NCBI RefSeq assembly: GCF_014203095.1
Contig: NZ_JACHIG010000001.1
Span: 62,001-126,000 of the forward strand
Source: Prosthecobacter vanneervenii
Lineage (GTDB): Bacteria; Verrucomicrobiota; Verrucomicrobiia; Verrucomicrobiales; Verrucomicrobiaceae
Direction of reading: 5' to 3'
Length of the DNA: 64,000 nucleotides
The position numbers and the translations under genes were made by a program. Of the stretch, positions 37,116 through 44,608 are shown piece by piece. The notes under the pieces are model-generated. The model searched no databases and was not told where the DNA came from. It saw nothing but the letters and a program-made list of their open reading frames with translations. The number at the start of each line of letters is the position of its first letter. Positions within the stretch are counted from its first letter, which is position 1.

Positions 37116-37652
37116 ATGGACCCGGAGATAAAACGCAGACTCGATGATCAACTCGCCTCTGGAGAGCAGAGCCCTGAAGACCACGATGAATACCAGCGCA
37201 AGTTGGAGGCTCTTCAAGCTGCTGACGTCATTCTCGCACAGGCAACAGGGGATTGGACGGGTACCCCTCCCACAAAGCAATCAGCAGTTGGTCCTGTGCC
37301 GACTGAGCCTTCGAGCGACTACGAGAGGCCCAGGAACCGGGGCATCGCAGTGTTTTTGACCGTATGCCAGCTAGCTCTTTTGGTGACATCAGCAGTTTTG
37401 ATCTCCAAGTTGGGACAGTTGGTGCCACTCCATCTTATGCTCGGCTACCTCGTTGGTGCCGTGGTGGGTTTCCCAACGTTTTTGATCGGCTGCTATCGGA
37501 AAAGCAAACTTGCGAGCACCAGCTGGTGGGCAGCCATGATGGGTGGCGCTTTGTCGCTCGGTCTCCTTTCGTTCCCAATCGCCATCTATTTTGGCTACCG
37601 AATCATACGCCATCGAGAAGTGGTCCCCAGCGCAGAAATGCAACCAGCCTAA
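37116..37652 (+). CDS. SHOCT-like membrane protein, function unknown
   Basis: A 178-residue protein. The N-terminus (IKRRLDDQLASGEQSPEDHD) resembles a SHOCT oligomerisation motif. Then come two to three hydrophobic helices (about 75-95, 103-123, 135-155) and a short C-terminal tail. The next gene, 4 bases later, starts with a similar motif, so the two probably work together at the membrane. Function is unknown. Confidence 0.65.
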   Translation: MDPEIKRRLDDQLASGEQSPEDHDEYQRKLEALQAADVILAQATGDWTGTPPTKQSAVGPVPTEPSSDYERPRNRGIAVFLTVCQLALLVTSAVLISKLGQLVPLHLMLGYLVGAVVGFPTFLIGCYRKSKLASTSWWAAMMGGALSLGLLSFPIAIYFGYRIIRHREVVPSAEMQPA

Positions 37653-37656
37653 AGCC

Positions 37657-38433
37657 ATGAATACCCAAACCAAACTCCAATTGGATGAGCGACTGATCGA
37701 AGGCGCGATCACTCCTGAAGAATATCTGGCGACGATCACAGCTGCCGCCCAAGCAGCCGTGAGCAGTACCAGACGTGAAAGAGGCAACGCCACTAAAAAC
37801 TCGCATCGGGGACTGAAACCCTGGCAGCTAGGTCTGCTCATCCCGGTTATTTTGCTTGTCAGTTCGATGCTTGCTGAGCAGCCACCTATGCCTACGGGCT
37901 ATACGGCAAGTGTCCCGGCACAGCCTGTACCATCACCATCCCCTGAGCAGAAGACACTTCGCGATTATTACGCTCCTTCCGGTGTGAGTTCGAGCCTCTT
38001 CTCCATGCCAGACCCCAAAACCATGGCTCGTGGTGCCAATCCAGGGCAGGGAAGCCAGCCACAGATCAGCCCGGAGGATGCATACGCCATGGGGATCGCG
38101 ATGGCACCTCTTCTTCAGATGCAGCAAGAAAAGCTTGCTCAGCAGCAGGAGGCTGCTCGCCAGCAACAGGAAGCAAATCAGCGGAGGAAGCAGCAGGAGG
38201 CTCAACAAGCTTTGGAATACGCACAGCGAATGCAGTCCATGGGGGTTCCTCATTGGGCACGTCCGCAGACTGGTCAGCAGCAAACTGCTCCTTCAAATAT
38301 TCACCCAGCCCCAACTGGCGGTCCATACACCTTCACATGTGATCGTTGCGGACTTATCCAGAACTACTCGCTACAGCCTGCTGTCATGCCTCGCTGCCCC
38401 AGGGACAATGGTTCGATGCGTCTGCGTAGGTGA
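37657..38433 (+). CDS. SHOCT-like, Gln-rich coiled-coil membrane protein with C-terminal zinc motif
   Basis: A 258-residue protein. The N-terminal LDERLIEGAITPEEYLATIT fits the SHOCT pattern (L-x2-L-x3-G-x-IT-x2-E), followed by one transmembrane helix (QLGLLIPVILLVSSML). A Gln/Ala-rich coiled coil (QQEKLAQQQEAARQQQEANQ, about residues 155-190) leads to a C-terminal cysteine motif (TCDRCG ... PRCPRDN), probably a small zinc ribbon. The ATG at 37657 lies 4 bases after the previous stop. Domain order is clear; the role is not known. Confidence 0.65.
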   Translation: MNTQTKLQLDERLIEGAITPEEYLATITAAAQAAVSSTRRERGNATKNSHRGLKPWQLGLLIPVILLVSSMLAEQPPMPTGYTASVPAQPVPSPSPEQKTLRDYYAPSGVSSSLFSMPDPKTMARGANPGQGSQPQISPEDAYAMGIAMAPLLQMQQEKLAQQQEAARQQQEANQRRKQQEAQQALEYAQRMQSMGVPHWARPQTGQQQTAPSNIHPAPTGGPYTFTCDRCGLIQNYSLQPAVMPRCPRDNGSMRLRR

Positions 38434-38492
38434 ATCTGATGACAGCCTAGGACCACGTCGAGACAGTTGCGCACCTCATGGAGCTGAATGTT

Positions 38493-38909
38493 ATGACCGA
38501 AGAAATCAACGATGCCACCATTGCGGGTGACGAGGATGTCGTGAATGAAGCGGGTCCCGCAGGTGCCGAGGCAAGGCTGTTCAAGACGGACTGGGTGGAG
38601 GGCGAAGAAACTGCTTACGGGTTCAAAGTTGTAGGCGGAGTCCTTTCAGGACCGGGGGGATCTTGGCCGATTAGAAGCATTGCATCCATTCAGGTTAAGA
38701 CCGCTGATAAGGCCGGATTTTGGGAGGCGATTGGCTGTGGCTCTGCCACCGCTGTTTCAGTATTTATTGAAGGGCGGGAGATCACCGTTTTGCGGATTGA
38801 GCACCCGTTATTTGAACGGCCAGAGGTATGGTTCGATAAGCAGTTAAAGTGCAAGCAGGTCGTAAATCTGGTGACTCATTTCATGAAGAAGGAGGCCATG
38901 ACCACCTGA
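38493..38909 (+). CDS. small soluble protein, function unknown
   Basis: A 138-residue protein with a beta-rich core (FKVVGGVLSGPGGSWPIRSI, then GSATAVSVFIEGREITVLRI). It resembles small DUF6232-type or PH-like domains in pattern but I cannot place it firmly. ATG 38493 has GGAG 9 bases upstream; another ATG lies five codons earlier. It is the third gene of the 37.1-38.9 kb run and ends before a convergent hairpin at 38984-39005. Confidence 0.55.
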   Translation: MTEEINDATIAGDEDVVNEAGPAGAEARLFKTDWVEGEETAYGFKVVGGVLSGPGGSWPIRSIASIQVKTADKAGFWEAIGCGSATAVSVFIEGREITVLRIEHPLFERPEVWFDKQLKCKQVVNLVTHFMKKEAMTT

Positions 38910-38983
38910 TCGATAAATCCCCCGGACTTTCCAAGTTGAGGCAAGATTTAAAAATCCTCACCAATATCTAAATTCACGACACC

Positions 38984-39005
38984 CCGGCAGACCGCAGCCT
39001 GCCGG
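38984..39005. terminator. hairpin between convergent genes
   Basis: CCGGCAG-accgcagc-CTGCCGG, a perfect 7-bp stem between the plus-strand gene ending at 38909 and the minus-strand gene ending at 39024. No T-run follows on either strand, so it is a weak or Rho-type terminator at best. Confidence 0.45.
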
Positions 39006-39023
39006 AGCGAAGTGGTTGAGCCG

Positions 39024-39806
39024 TCAGGCGGACAATCCGACGTATGTATCGAGCAGTCCATGCAGGGCTTCAGTCCGCTTTGGCAGTTCTGCCAGATTGC
39101 CGTCCTTCAGCGATTCAGTGAACGCGTTGAACAGGCTCCAGACGTTCCTTGCCGTGAAGTCGTCATGACGTGGCTCACGCCATTCTTTCAGAACTGGAGG
39201 AATCAGCCGGTTTGAGCAGACGCCGACGTCCGTTGCGCGGATCACCAAATCATGCGCATTGATGTCGGTGATTTCTGCCTGTTTGTAGGTGGCGATCCTC
39301 TTGTCCTGATGATGCCACTTGGCGACCAGGAGGCCGATGGATCTGCTGACCAGCTGGGGCAGGTCACGATTGATGTGTCGGGTGTGCTTTCGGCCAAATT
39401 TGATCTCGCCCGAAAACGAGAGGTTATCGCAAACGAAGACGCTAGCACCTGCCACGATTCCGGCGGGAAAGGTTTTGTCATGGCTGTTGCGCAGGCCCAG
39501 CACCCAGCAGTAATCCGTATTGGAATGCTGCGAGTGAATCTCCATCAGGCCGAAGTAGCGCTGTCCCTCGTGGGACAAGGAATGAGCCTGTGTCCCGATG
39601 CGCAGGCTGGTGGTCGCAAGCGTCTTCTGAACGGTGCTGATGAGCTGATGGTGTGGAATGGGATGCCAGCTGGAGGTGGAGCGAGGTGTATGGACAGCAC
39701 GGACCTCCTTCAGGTCCACGGCTTCGGCACCGCAATGAAGAATCAGGTTGGGGCTGCGGCGAGGAGGCAGGATAATGGCGGCTTCTTGATCGAGTTGAGC
39801 AATCAT
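39024..39806 (-). CDS. DUF932 (phage/plasmid-like) protein
   Basis: A 260-residue protein. The ordering of ATTSLRIGTQAHSLSHEGQR, YFGLMEIHSQHSNTDYCWVL, GLRNSHDKTFPAGIVAGASV and FVCDNLSFSGEIKFGRKHTR matches DUF932 proteins, which occur mostly on phages, plasmids and mobile elements. Their biochemical role is unknown. It is the last gene of the minus-strand maintenance operon, preceded by a strong hairpin. The start has the leader ACAACACC directly before ATG, not a Shine-Dalgarno site. Confidence 0.8.
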   Translation of the reverse strand: MIAQLDQEAAIILPPRRSPNLILHCGAEAVDLKEVRAVHTPRSTSSWHPIPHHQLISTVQKTLATTSLRIGTQAHSLSHEGQRYFGLMEIHSQHSNTDYCWVLGLRNSHDKTFPAGIVAGASVFVCDNLSFSGEIKFGRKHTRHINRDLPQLVSRSIGLLVAKWHHQDKRIATYKQAEITDINAHDLVIRATDVGVCSNRLIPPVLKEWREPRHDDFTARNVWSLFNAFTESLKDGNLAELPKRTEALHGLLDTYVGLSA

Positions 39807-39840
39807 GGTGTTGTTTTCCTGGGGTGAATGTTCGGTAAAA

Positions 39841-39884
39841 CAAGGCGGGCCGGTGCATCTGAGATGCAGCCGGCCCGTGCCTTG
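39841..39884 (-). terminator. large hairpin between clamp and DUF932 genes
   Basis: Three stacked stems: CAAGGC/GCCTTG, GGGCCGG/CCGGCCC and TGCATC/GATGCA around a 3-base loop. On the minus strand a TTTT follows. It lies 25 bases after the clamp stop and 34 bases before the next start. Confidence 0.6.
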
Positions 39885-39908
39885 AGTTGGAGGTGATGCG
39901 GTGAACTG

Positions 39909-41384
39909 CTAGATACGCACGCTTTGCAGCGAGCGAAGCGTCTGGCGTACGCCTTGGATTTCCTTCTCGCTGGCCTTCTGCTCACGCATGGCCTGGCGGA
40001 TTTGGTCGCCCACTTTCGTGAGCCCGTTGATCGATTCGCGGAAACCAGTCTTGATGCTCTCAATCTGAAGCAGGGCTGCTTCAAGAGGGGATTTGGTTTC
40101 CTGTTTCTCCCCGGCATTTGTTGGCGAGGGTGCTGTGTTGTTGCTTGCTGGGGCAGGGGAATGGCTGCCGTTGGTGGATGTTTGCATGGGTGGTGATGTG
40201 GGTTGTTCTGCAGGAGACGGTGGTGTTTGCTGATCTTGCTTCTTCGGTGCCGTTGGTGTGGGTGTGCTGACTGGGGGAGTCTCCAGGCGCACAGGAACAG
40301 CGATAAGCTGTTTACCCCCGCTGCTGAACCGAAGCGGAGAGCTTGGATCAATGAGGCTGATGACGTTGAGACCGAAGGAAAGAGCTGTCTGCATGTGATG
40401 GCGATCTAGGAAGATCGTCATTTCCGGCCCTGTGCCCTTGGTGTCGGGCACAGGCACACGCAGCCAGGTGTCTTCAGGCTTGTCCCTGCCCAGTAGCACC
40501 AGTTGGTCGTCCTCCCAAGCCAGGCCGAGTGTATGATAACGATCCTCATGACAGGGCATCCGCTGGATCAGCTTGATCAGCGCATCCAGTTTTGCCGGGT
40601 CGAGGGTGAGAACCGTTTTTGTCTCAGCTGGGTTGGGAATGGGGGCTTTCCAGTCAGGGTAGTTGCCTTCGATGGTCTTGGTGATGAAGCGCCAGCGGCG
40701 AGTGCAGACCTGGAGGTGCTGTTCTCCCACGCGGATCTGCCATTCACCATCTGAACGGAATTCTTTCCATTCCAGGAACTTGTGGGCTGGAATGATGACA
40801 GATTCCTTGAGTGGCAGCGTGAAGGAGTTGGCGGAGTACAGTTGCCTGCCGTTGGAGGCGACGATGTAGTGCGCCTTCGGGTCCCTGGCGTCGATGAAAG
40901 TGCCGTTGAGCACGTGCCGGGTCTGGTCGGTGCTGGCGCATTCCATCGCTTCCAGGATGGAATCTCGCAGCCCCGTTGGCAGGGGGATGGCCTCGTTTTT
41001 CATTTTCGGAACCAGTGGGAATTCCCCCGGCTGGATGAAGGGCACCCTGGATTCCCCTTTGGACTCACCAAGAGGGAAACGGATGACGCTGGCTTCCTGG
41101 GATGATGACACTTCAAGAGCCTCACCCTTGCCGCAGCTTTTGACCAGTTGGGAAAGCTGGTCGAAGGGCAGAAGAACCATGGAGGGTGGTCCTTCCGTGG
41201 GGTGTTCAAAACGGACGGTGGCCCAGCGATCAAGGTCCGTACTGGTCAACGCAATCCAGCCGTCTGCAGTGCGTTCGACTTTGATTGTGCCGAGGACAGG
41301 AAGTGTGGCCTTAGCGTTGATGATTTTACCGAGGCCGGCGAGAGCTGGCTTCAATTCTGCGATGGGTAGTGTGATGGGTTTCAT
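39909..41384 (-). CDS. DnaN-like sliding clamp with C-terminal extension
   Basis: A 491-residue protein. Residues 1-365 follow the DNA polymerase III beta-clamp plan: ELKPALAGLGKIINAKATLP with VLGTIKVE, IALTSTDLDRWATVRFEHPT, SVIIPAHKFLEWKEFRSDGE, and KTIEGNYPDWKAPIPNP, the domain III EGxYPD-type segment. A sequence of about 70 Pro/Thr/Ser/Gln residues links it to a C-terminal helical coiled coil (about 430-491) absent from DnaN. Clamps hold polymerases, ligases and nucleases on DNA; a mobile-element copy next to a ligase and a polymerase fusion suggests a dedicated clamp. Divergence from host DnaN is expected but was not measured. Confidence 0.8.
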   Translation of the reverse strand: MKPITLPIAELKPALAGLGKIINAKATLPVLGTIKVERTADGWIALTSTDLDRWATVRFEHPTEGPPSMVLLPFDQLSQLVKSCGKGEALEVSSSQEASVIRFPLGESKGESRVPFIQPGEFPLVPKMKNEAIPLPTGLRDSILEAMECASTDQTRHVLNGTFIDARDPKAHYIVASNGRQLYSANSFTLPLKESVIIPAHKFLEWKEFRSDGEWQIRVGEQHLQVCTRRWRFITKTIEGNYPDWKAPIPNPAETKTVLTLDPAKLDALIKLIQRMPCHEDRYHTLGLAWEDDQLVLLGRDKPEDTWLRVPVPDTKGTGPEMTIFLDRHHMQTALSFGLNVISLIDPSSPLRFSSGGKQLIAVPVRLETPPVSTPTPTAPKKQDQQTPPSPAEQPTSPPMQTSTNGSHSPAPASNNTAPSPTNAGEKQETKSPLEAALLQIESIKTGFRESINGLTKVGDQIRQAMREQKASEKEIQGVRQTLRSLQSVRI

Positions 41385-41410
41385 AGTGGTGGTGATGGGT
41401 GAGTAAGCAA

Positions 41411-41442
41411 AAGCCCATGAGCCGGATGAGGCGCATGAGCTT
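41411..41442 (-). terminator. imperfect hairpin between ligase and clamp genes
   Basis: AAGCCCATGAGCC and GGCGCATGAGCTT pair at 11 of 13 positions around a 6-base loop. On the minus strand the stem is followed by TTTTGC. It lies 14 bases after the ligase stop and 26 bases before the clamp start. Confidence 0.45.
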
Positions 41443-41456
41443 GAGCGGTGAGTTGA

Positions 41457-42524
41457 TCAGACCGATACTGGCACTTCAGCTTTGTATTTGAGCTGGCTGA
41501 TGGTGCATTCCTCCGCGCGGATGTCTCCACGCGGGCCGAGGAAAACGGGCTGGTAGATGCTGCCGGACTCCTTGAAGGCGTAAAGATAACGGCAGTCCAC
41601 GACAGCTCCGACCTCGGGAATGTCGTGGTTTGGTGGGATGGTGACGTTGCCTGCAGGATGCAAAGTTCCGCTCTCAAAAAGGCTCAATGCAACGCTCCGT
41701 TGATCGTTCACCTTAGTGACAATGAACGAGGCGGTTTCATAGAACTTGTACTTGAGCTGGCTGCCACCGCTGTTGGGACGGCCAGGAGTGTAGGGTGCAT
41801 CCTTGTGCTTGAAGACAACGCCTTCTTTGCCTTCGCGTTTGAACTGGTGGAACCAGCCTGCCATACCTGGGGTGGAGAGACACTTTACCTCCCGGATGTG
41901 CTGATGGTAGAAGGCATTGAGCATATCGCGCATGCGCAGATAGCGCACGGAGAAGCACTTGTTGCGCATGTCCTCAGAACCGATGGTGAGCAGGTCGAAG
42001 GCGTGAAAGGTGTCTCCGACCGCTTCGCCATCGAGCAGGAAGTTGCGCGGGTATTTCGCCGCATCACGGCGTATCGTTTCCGGCACTGCGGTTGGAAATC
42101 CAAGGCGGTTGATGCCGGTGATTTCGTCCCCATCCTTCCTGAGCAGAAGGCGTCGGCCGTCGAGCTTCTCCTGCATCCAGTATTCATCACTGAACAGAAA
42201 TTGATCGAGCTGCTGGTCGGTGATGGAATTGAGGAGCTGGCAGTGGATGCCACTGTGCTGGCTGGGTGCATCTGGTGGCTTGGGCTTGGCGGTGTCAGGA
42301 CCGGGTGCGTATCCCTTCGCGGTCTTTTCTCTGATGAGCTTGTCGTAAATGGCTTTGGCAACCTGATACTCGACCGGCACCTGGGTTTTGCAGCCGGTGG
42401 TGAGCGTGGTGCCTCTGCGGCCATACGCAAAGTGGACCATAAAGCCTTGATCCTTGGGCTGGATGCTGGCTTGATACACTTTGTCCGAAGGCCCCTGACG
42501 AAAATAGAGAGTGGTGGAATCCAT
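41457..42524 (-). CDS. WGR-domain ATP-dependent DNA ligase
   Basis: A 355-residue protein. Residues 1-70 form a WGR-like domain (HFAYGRRGTT). The adenylation domain has motif I WMQEKLDGRRLLL with Lys120 as the AMP-accepting residue, motif III NFLLDGEAVGDTFHAFDLL, motif IV KEGVVFKHKDAPYTPGR and motif V LKYKFYETASFIV. A short C-terminal OB-fold follows. It seals nicks using ATP, distinct from the host's NAD-dependent LigA. It lies upstream of the sliding clamp. WGR domains occur in PARPs and in some ligases linked to end repair. The start has the leader ACACCACC before ATG and AAAGGA upstream. Confidence 0.85.
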   Translation of the reverse strand: MDSTTLYFRQGPSDKVYQASIQPKDQGFMVHFAYGRRGTTLTTGCKTQVPVEYQVAKAIYDKLIREKTAKGYAPGPDTAKPKPPDAPSQHSGIHCQLLNSITDQQLDQFLFSDEYWMQEKLDGRRLLLRKDGDEITGINRLGFPTAVPETIRRDAAKYPRNFLLDGEAVGDTFHAFDLLTIGSEDMRNKCFSVRYLRMRDMLNAFYHQHIREVKCLSTPGMAGWFHQFKREGKEGVVFKHKDAPYTPGRPNSGGSQLKYKFYETASFIVTKVNDQRSVALSLFESGTLHPAGNVTIPPNHDIPEVGAVVDCRYLYAFKESGSIYQPVFLGPRGDIRAEECTISQLKYKAEVPVSV

Positions 42525-42546
42525 GGTGGTGTCCTTTCTAAAATGA

Positions 42547-42580
42547 AGGAGCCGGACAATCGCGAAATCGTCCGGCTCCT
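42547..42580 (-). terminator. 11-bp hairpin upstream of the ligase gene
   Basis: AGGAGCCGGAC-N12-GTCCGGCTCCT, a perfect 11-bp stem. It lies 22 bases before the ligase start and 31 bases after the small membrane ORF's stop. On the minus strand TCATTTTAG follows, a weak T-run. Confidence 0.55.
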
Positions 42581-42610
42581 ATTGTGTTGGGGTTTCTGGG
42601 CTGGCTGGCA

Positions 42611-42712
42611 TCACTTCATGAGGCACTGACTCAGCTTGGCGATGATGCTGCAGATCGTGAAGATGAGTGTGCCAAGAAGATCGAGGATGGTGGTGAGAAG
42701 GAGTTGGAACAT
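42611..42712 (-). CDS. possible 33-residue hydrophobic peptide
   Basis: A short frame reading MFQLLLTTILDLLGTLIFTI and ending CLMK, almost wholly hydrophobic with a single membrane-spanning stretch. It fits the gap between the nuclease and ligase genes in operon direction. No Shine-Dalgarno site is seen. Small hydrophobic peptides of this type occur in toxin-antitoxin and holin-like contexts, but no partner is visible. Confidence 0.35.
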   Translation of the reverse strand: MFQLLLTTILDLLGTLIFTICSIIAKLSQCLMK

Positions 42713-42750
42713 AAGGGTAGGATGATTTGGGTGTTGTGGGTGAGGGTGGT

Positions 42751-43572
42751 TCAATGCCATTTGCGGCACTCGTTTTGGAACTCGCAGCTCGCGCAGTGCA
42801 TGCCCGGTGAAGGCACAAACCGCTCCAACTGAAGCCCTGTGATGTAAGCCTCCATCTGCCGTAACAGCCGGGTCTCCTGCTGCTGGCTCATGGGGGGAAG
42901 GTGAGTGATGACCACCTTCGGGTTTTTCAGCTTCACCAGGTGGTGAAGCTGGATTCCATTTTCCTGCTGGCCCGTATTGTGCCGGTAGAGGATGGAGTAC
43001 GAGGTGGTCTGGATCTCGTGGCTGTGGGCTATTTTGTCCGTATTGGGAGTGGTGGCTGCTGTCTTGTAGTCGATGATCTGGCGTTGCTGCACGAGATCGA
43101 GGACGCCAATGAGCCTGGGCAGACCATGCTGGTGAAGGTCTGCTTCAACCGGGACCTCGACAGCATCGGGCTTCACCTCTGCGGGAACATGGGATTCACG
43201 CAGGTAAGTGTCCACCAGACGCCAGCCAGTCGTCTTTTCATCTTCTTCCTCTCCCGGCTCCCATTTGACGGAGCCTTCGGAGGTGTCCGCCCATGCTGCG
43301 GTGTATGCATCATGAGCCTGCTTGAGCGTCAGCGGCTTTTGGAGCCAGCGCGCTTTGTTCCAGCTCTTCAAGACGGAGTGAACCGAATTGCCGAGATGGA
43401 GGGATGGAGTCTTCGGCTTGGATAGCTTCAGAACGTAGCGGAAGAACCATTTCAGCCTGCATTGCAGGAACAGTGACAACCGCGAGGCTGACACTGTTCT
43501 CTGCAAGGCTTCGATGATCTCATTCACGTTCGGCTCCCTAACGGGTGGTGGAGCTTCTGCGGTGGCATTCAT
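42751..43572 (-). CDS. Cas4/RecB-like PD-(D/E)XK nuclease with iron-sulfur cluster motif
   Basis: A 273-residue protein. An early Cys (LSLFLQCRLKWFFRYVLKLS) pairs with a C-terminal triad (GMHCASCEFQNEC) to give the four cysteines of the AddB/Cas4 Fe-S fold. Between them are GNSVHSVLKSW (RecB-like His), GVLDLVQQRQIIDYKTAATT (catalytic D-x-K site) and an ETTSYSILYR-type motif, here EIQTTSYSILYRHN. Such enzymes resect or process DNA ends. Its ATG overlaps the stop of the preceding gene (ATGA), so the two are coupled. It is not part of a CRISPR locus here; none is present in the window. Confidence 0.85.
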   Translation of the reverse strand: MNATAEAPPPVREPNVNEIIEALQRTVSASRLSLFLQCRLKWFFRYVLKLSKPKTPSLHLGNSVHSVLKSWNKARWLQKPLTLKQAHDAYTAAWADTSEGSVKWEPGEEEDEKTTGWRLVDTYLRESHVPAEVKPDAVEVPVEADLHQHGLPRLIGVLDLVQQRQIIDYKTAATTPNTDKIAHSHEIQTTSYSILYRHNTGQQENGIQLHHLVKLKNPKVVITHLPPMSQQQETRLLRQMEAYITGLQLERFVPSPGMHCASCEFQNECRKWH

Positions 43573-44111
43573 GCGGCTTGGCGGTTGGCGGGTTGCTGCT
43601 GCCAGCGAGACTGGCGAGGTGCGGGCTTGCCTGCTTTCACGAGGAGGTCCTCGATGAGCTGGGACGCCTGCAACTTGTTAAGCTGCTTCACACCGATGCC
43701 GAAGAGCTGCTGGGACAGATCCTCCGCTACCTGTTTGGTGATGCTGGGGTTCTCGTTGACGATCCGAAGGATGAACCCCTTCTGACCGTCTGTGCAGTTC
43801 CAGGCATCACTGCTGGCAGCACGATACGGTAACGCCCCGTTGGAGCCATTGGCATGGGTGCGACCCCCACCGTTGAGCTGGTAGGTCCGTCCGTTGCTCG
43901 GGGGCTTTCCGGTGGTGGTATCAGGCACATAGCCTGGATGCTGAATTTCCTGATCAACGCTGGTTTGCAGGAGGGCGTAAAGCTTCTGCACTTCGGCTTC
44001 GACCTGGGTGATGTCGTTGAGTTCGACTTCGACGGATGCAGAAAAGCTGTGACTGCTGTACTGGGGCAGACCAAGTTTTTTGCTGTAGTTGGCGCTGAGT
44101 TTGATGGCCAT
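43569..44111 (-). CDS. hypothetical protein of the maintenance operon
   Basis: A 180-residue protein starting MAIKLSANYSKKLGLPQYSS. The first 75 residues are a beta-rich stretch with SFSASVEVELNDITQVEAEV. The C-terminal 60 (TDGQKGFILRIVNENPSITK, then KQLNKLQASQLIEDLL) follow a helical pattern often found at the ends of single-strand annealing proteins and other DNA-repair proteins. Function is not established; a role in DNA annealing or binding is a suggestion from pattern and neighbours (nuclease, ligase, clamp). The ATG at 44111 is chosen because upstream residues are low-complexity. Confidence 0.65.
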   Translation of the reverse strand: MAIKLSANYSKKLGLPQYSSHSFSASVEVELNDITQVEAEVQKLYALLQTSVDQEIQHPGYVPDTTTGKPPSNGRTYQLNGGGRTHANGSNGALPYRAASSDAWNCTDGQKGFILRIVNENPSITKQVAEDLSQQLFGIGVKQLNKLQASQLIEDLLVKAGKPAPRQSRWQQQPANRQAA

Positions 44112-44154
44112 ATGGGTGGATGTGTGGGTGGTGGGTTGTGGATGGACACGAAAA

Positions 44155-44178
44155 AGCCAGACCGTCGTTGGCCTGGCT
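44155..44178 (-). terminator. hairpin in the gap upstream of the 44111 gene
   Basis: AGCCAG-N12-CTGGCT, with inner CC/GG pairing inside the loop. On the minus strand it is followed by TTTTCG. It lies 33 bases after the stop of the small gene at 44212 and 43 bases before the next start. Confidence 0.5.
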
Positions 44179-44211
44179 GCTGCGTGTTTCGTGATGTGTT
44201 GTTTTTTCTTC

Positions 44212-44424
44212 CTATGCCGCCGCTTGAGCAGTGACATACGGCGGTGTCTCCTCTGCCACTCTGAGAGTGGTGGCTTTGTGCCAGCCGTGTGAATCTTTGA
44301 GGGATTCTCGCAGCAAGTCGTCTGCCAGACGTGTCATCGGGATGCCCCGGTGACGTGCCTCGTGGTAAAGCAAGCTCACTGTAAAACGGGTGAGCGCTGG
44401 AGTGTAGTGTGTAGGGCGTGCCAT
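44212..44424 (-). CDS. small basic protein, possible ribbon-helix-helix
   Basis: A 70-residue protein. The segment FTVSLLYHEARHRGIPMTRL followed by ADDLLRESLKD has the strand-helix-helix feel of ribbon-helix-helix DNA-binding proteins (one beta strand, a basic turn and an amphipathic helix). It starts with the ACACCACC leader directly before ATG. As a small DNA-binding protein it could regulate the operon it belongs to; this is inference. Confidence 0.55.
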   Translation of the reverse strand: MARPTHYTPALTRFTVSLLYHEARHRGIPMTRLADDLLRESLKDSHGWHKATTLRVAEETPPYVTAQAAA

Positions 44425-44433
44425 GGTGGTGTG

Positions 44434-44486
44434 GTAGGTTCAGCCAACCTACGAAAAGCCCGGTCTGAAATGAATCAGACCGGGCT
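44434..44486 (-). terminator. double hairpin upstream of the small basic gene
   Basis: Two perfect hairpins: AGCCCGGTCTGA-aatgaa-TCAGACCGGGCT at 44457-44486 and GTAGGTT-cagcc-AACCTAC at 44434-44452. On the minus strand the first is followed by TTTCG. They lie between the gene ending at 44609 and the start at 44424. Confidence 0.55.
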
Positions 44487-44608
44487 GGATGGTGGATGGT
44501 TTAACCGGAGTTAGAAAAGGAAGCCATCAACGGACTGACATCAAAGGCTTCGGTTAGTCAGTTGTTTATCACACAGAACATGGCCTCGTTGCGGCCACCC
44601 TTGGTTTC

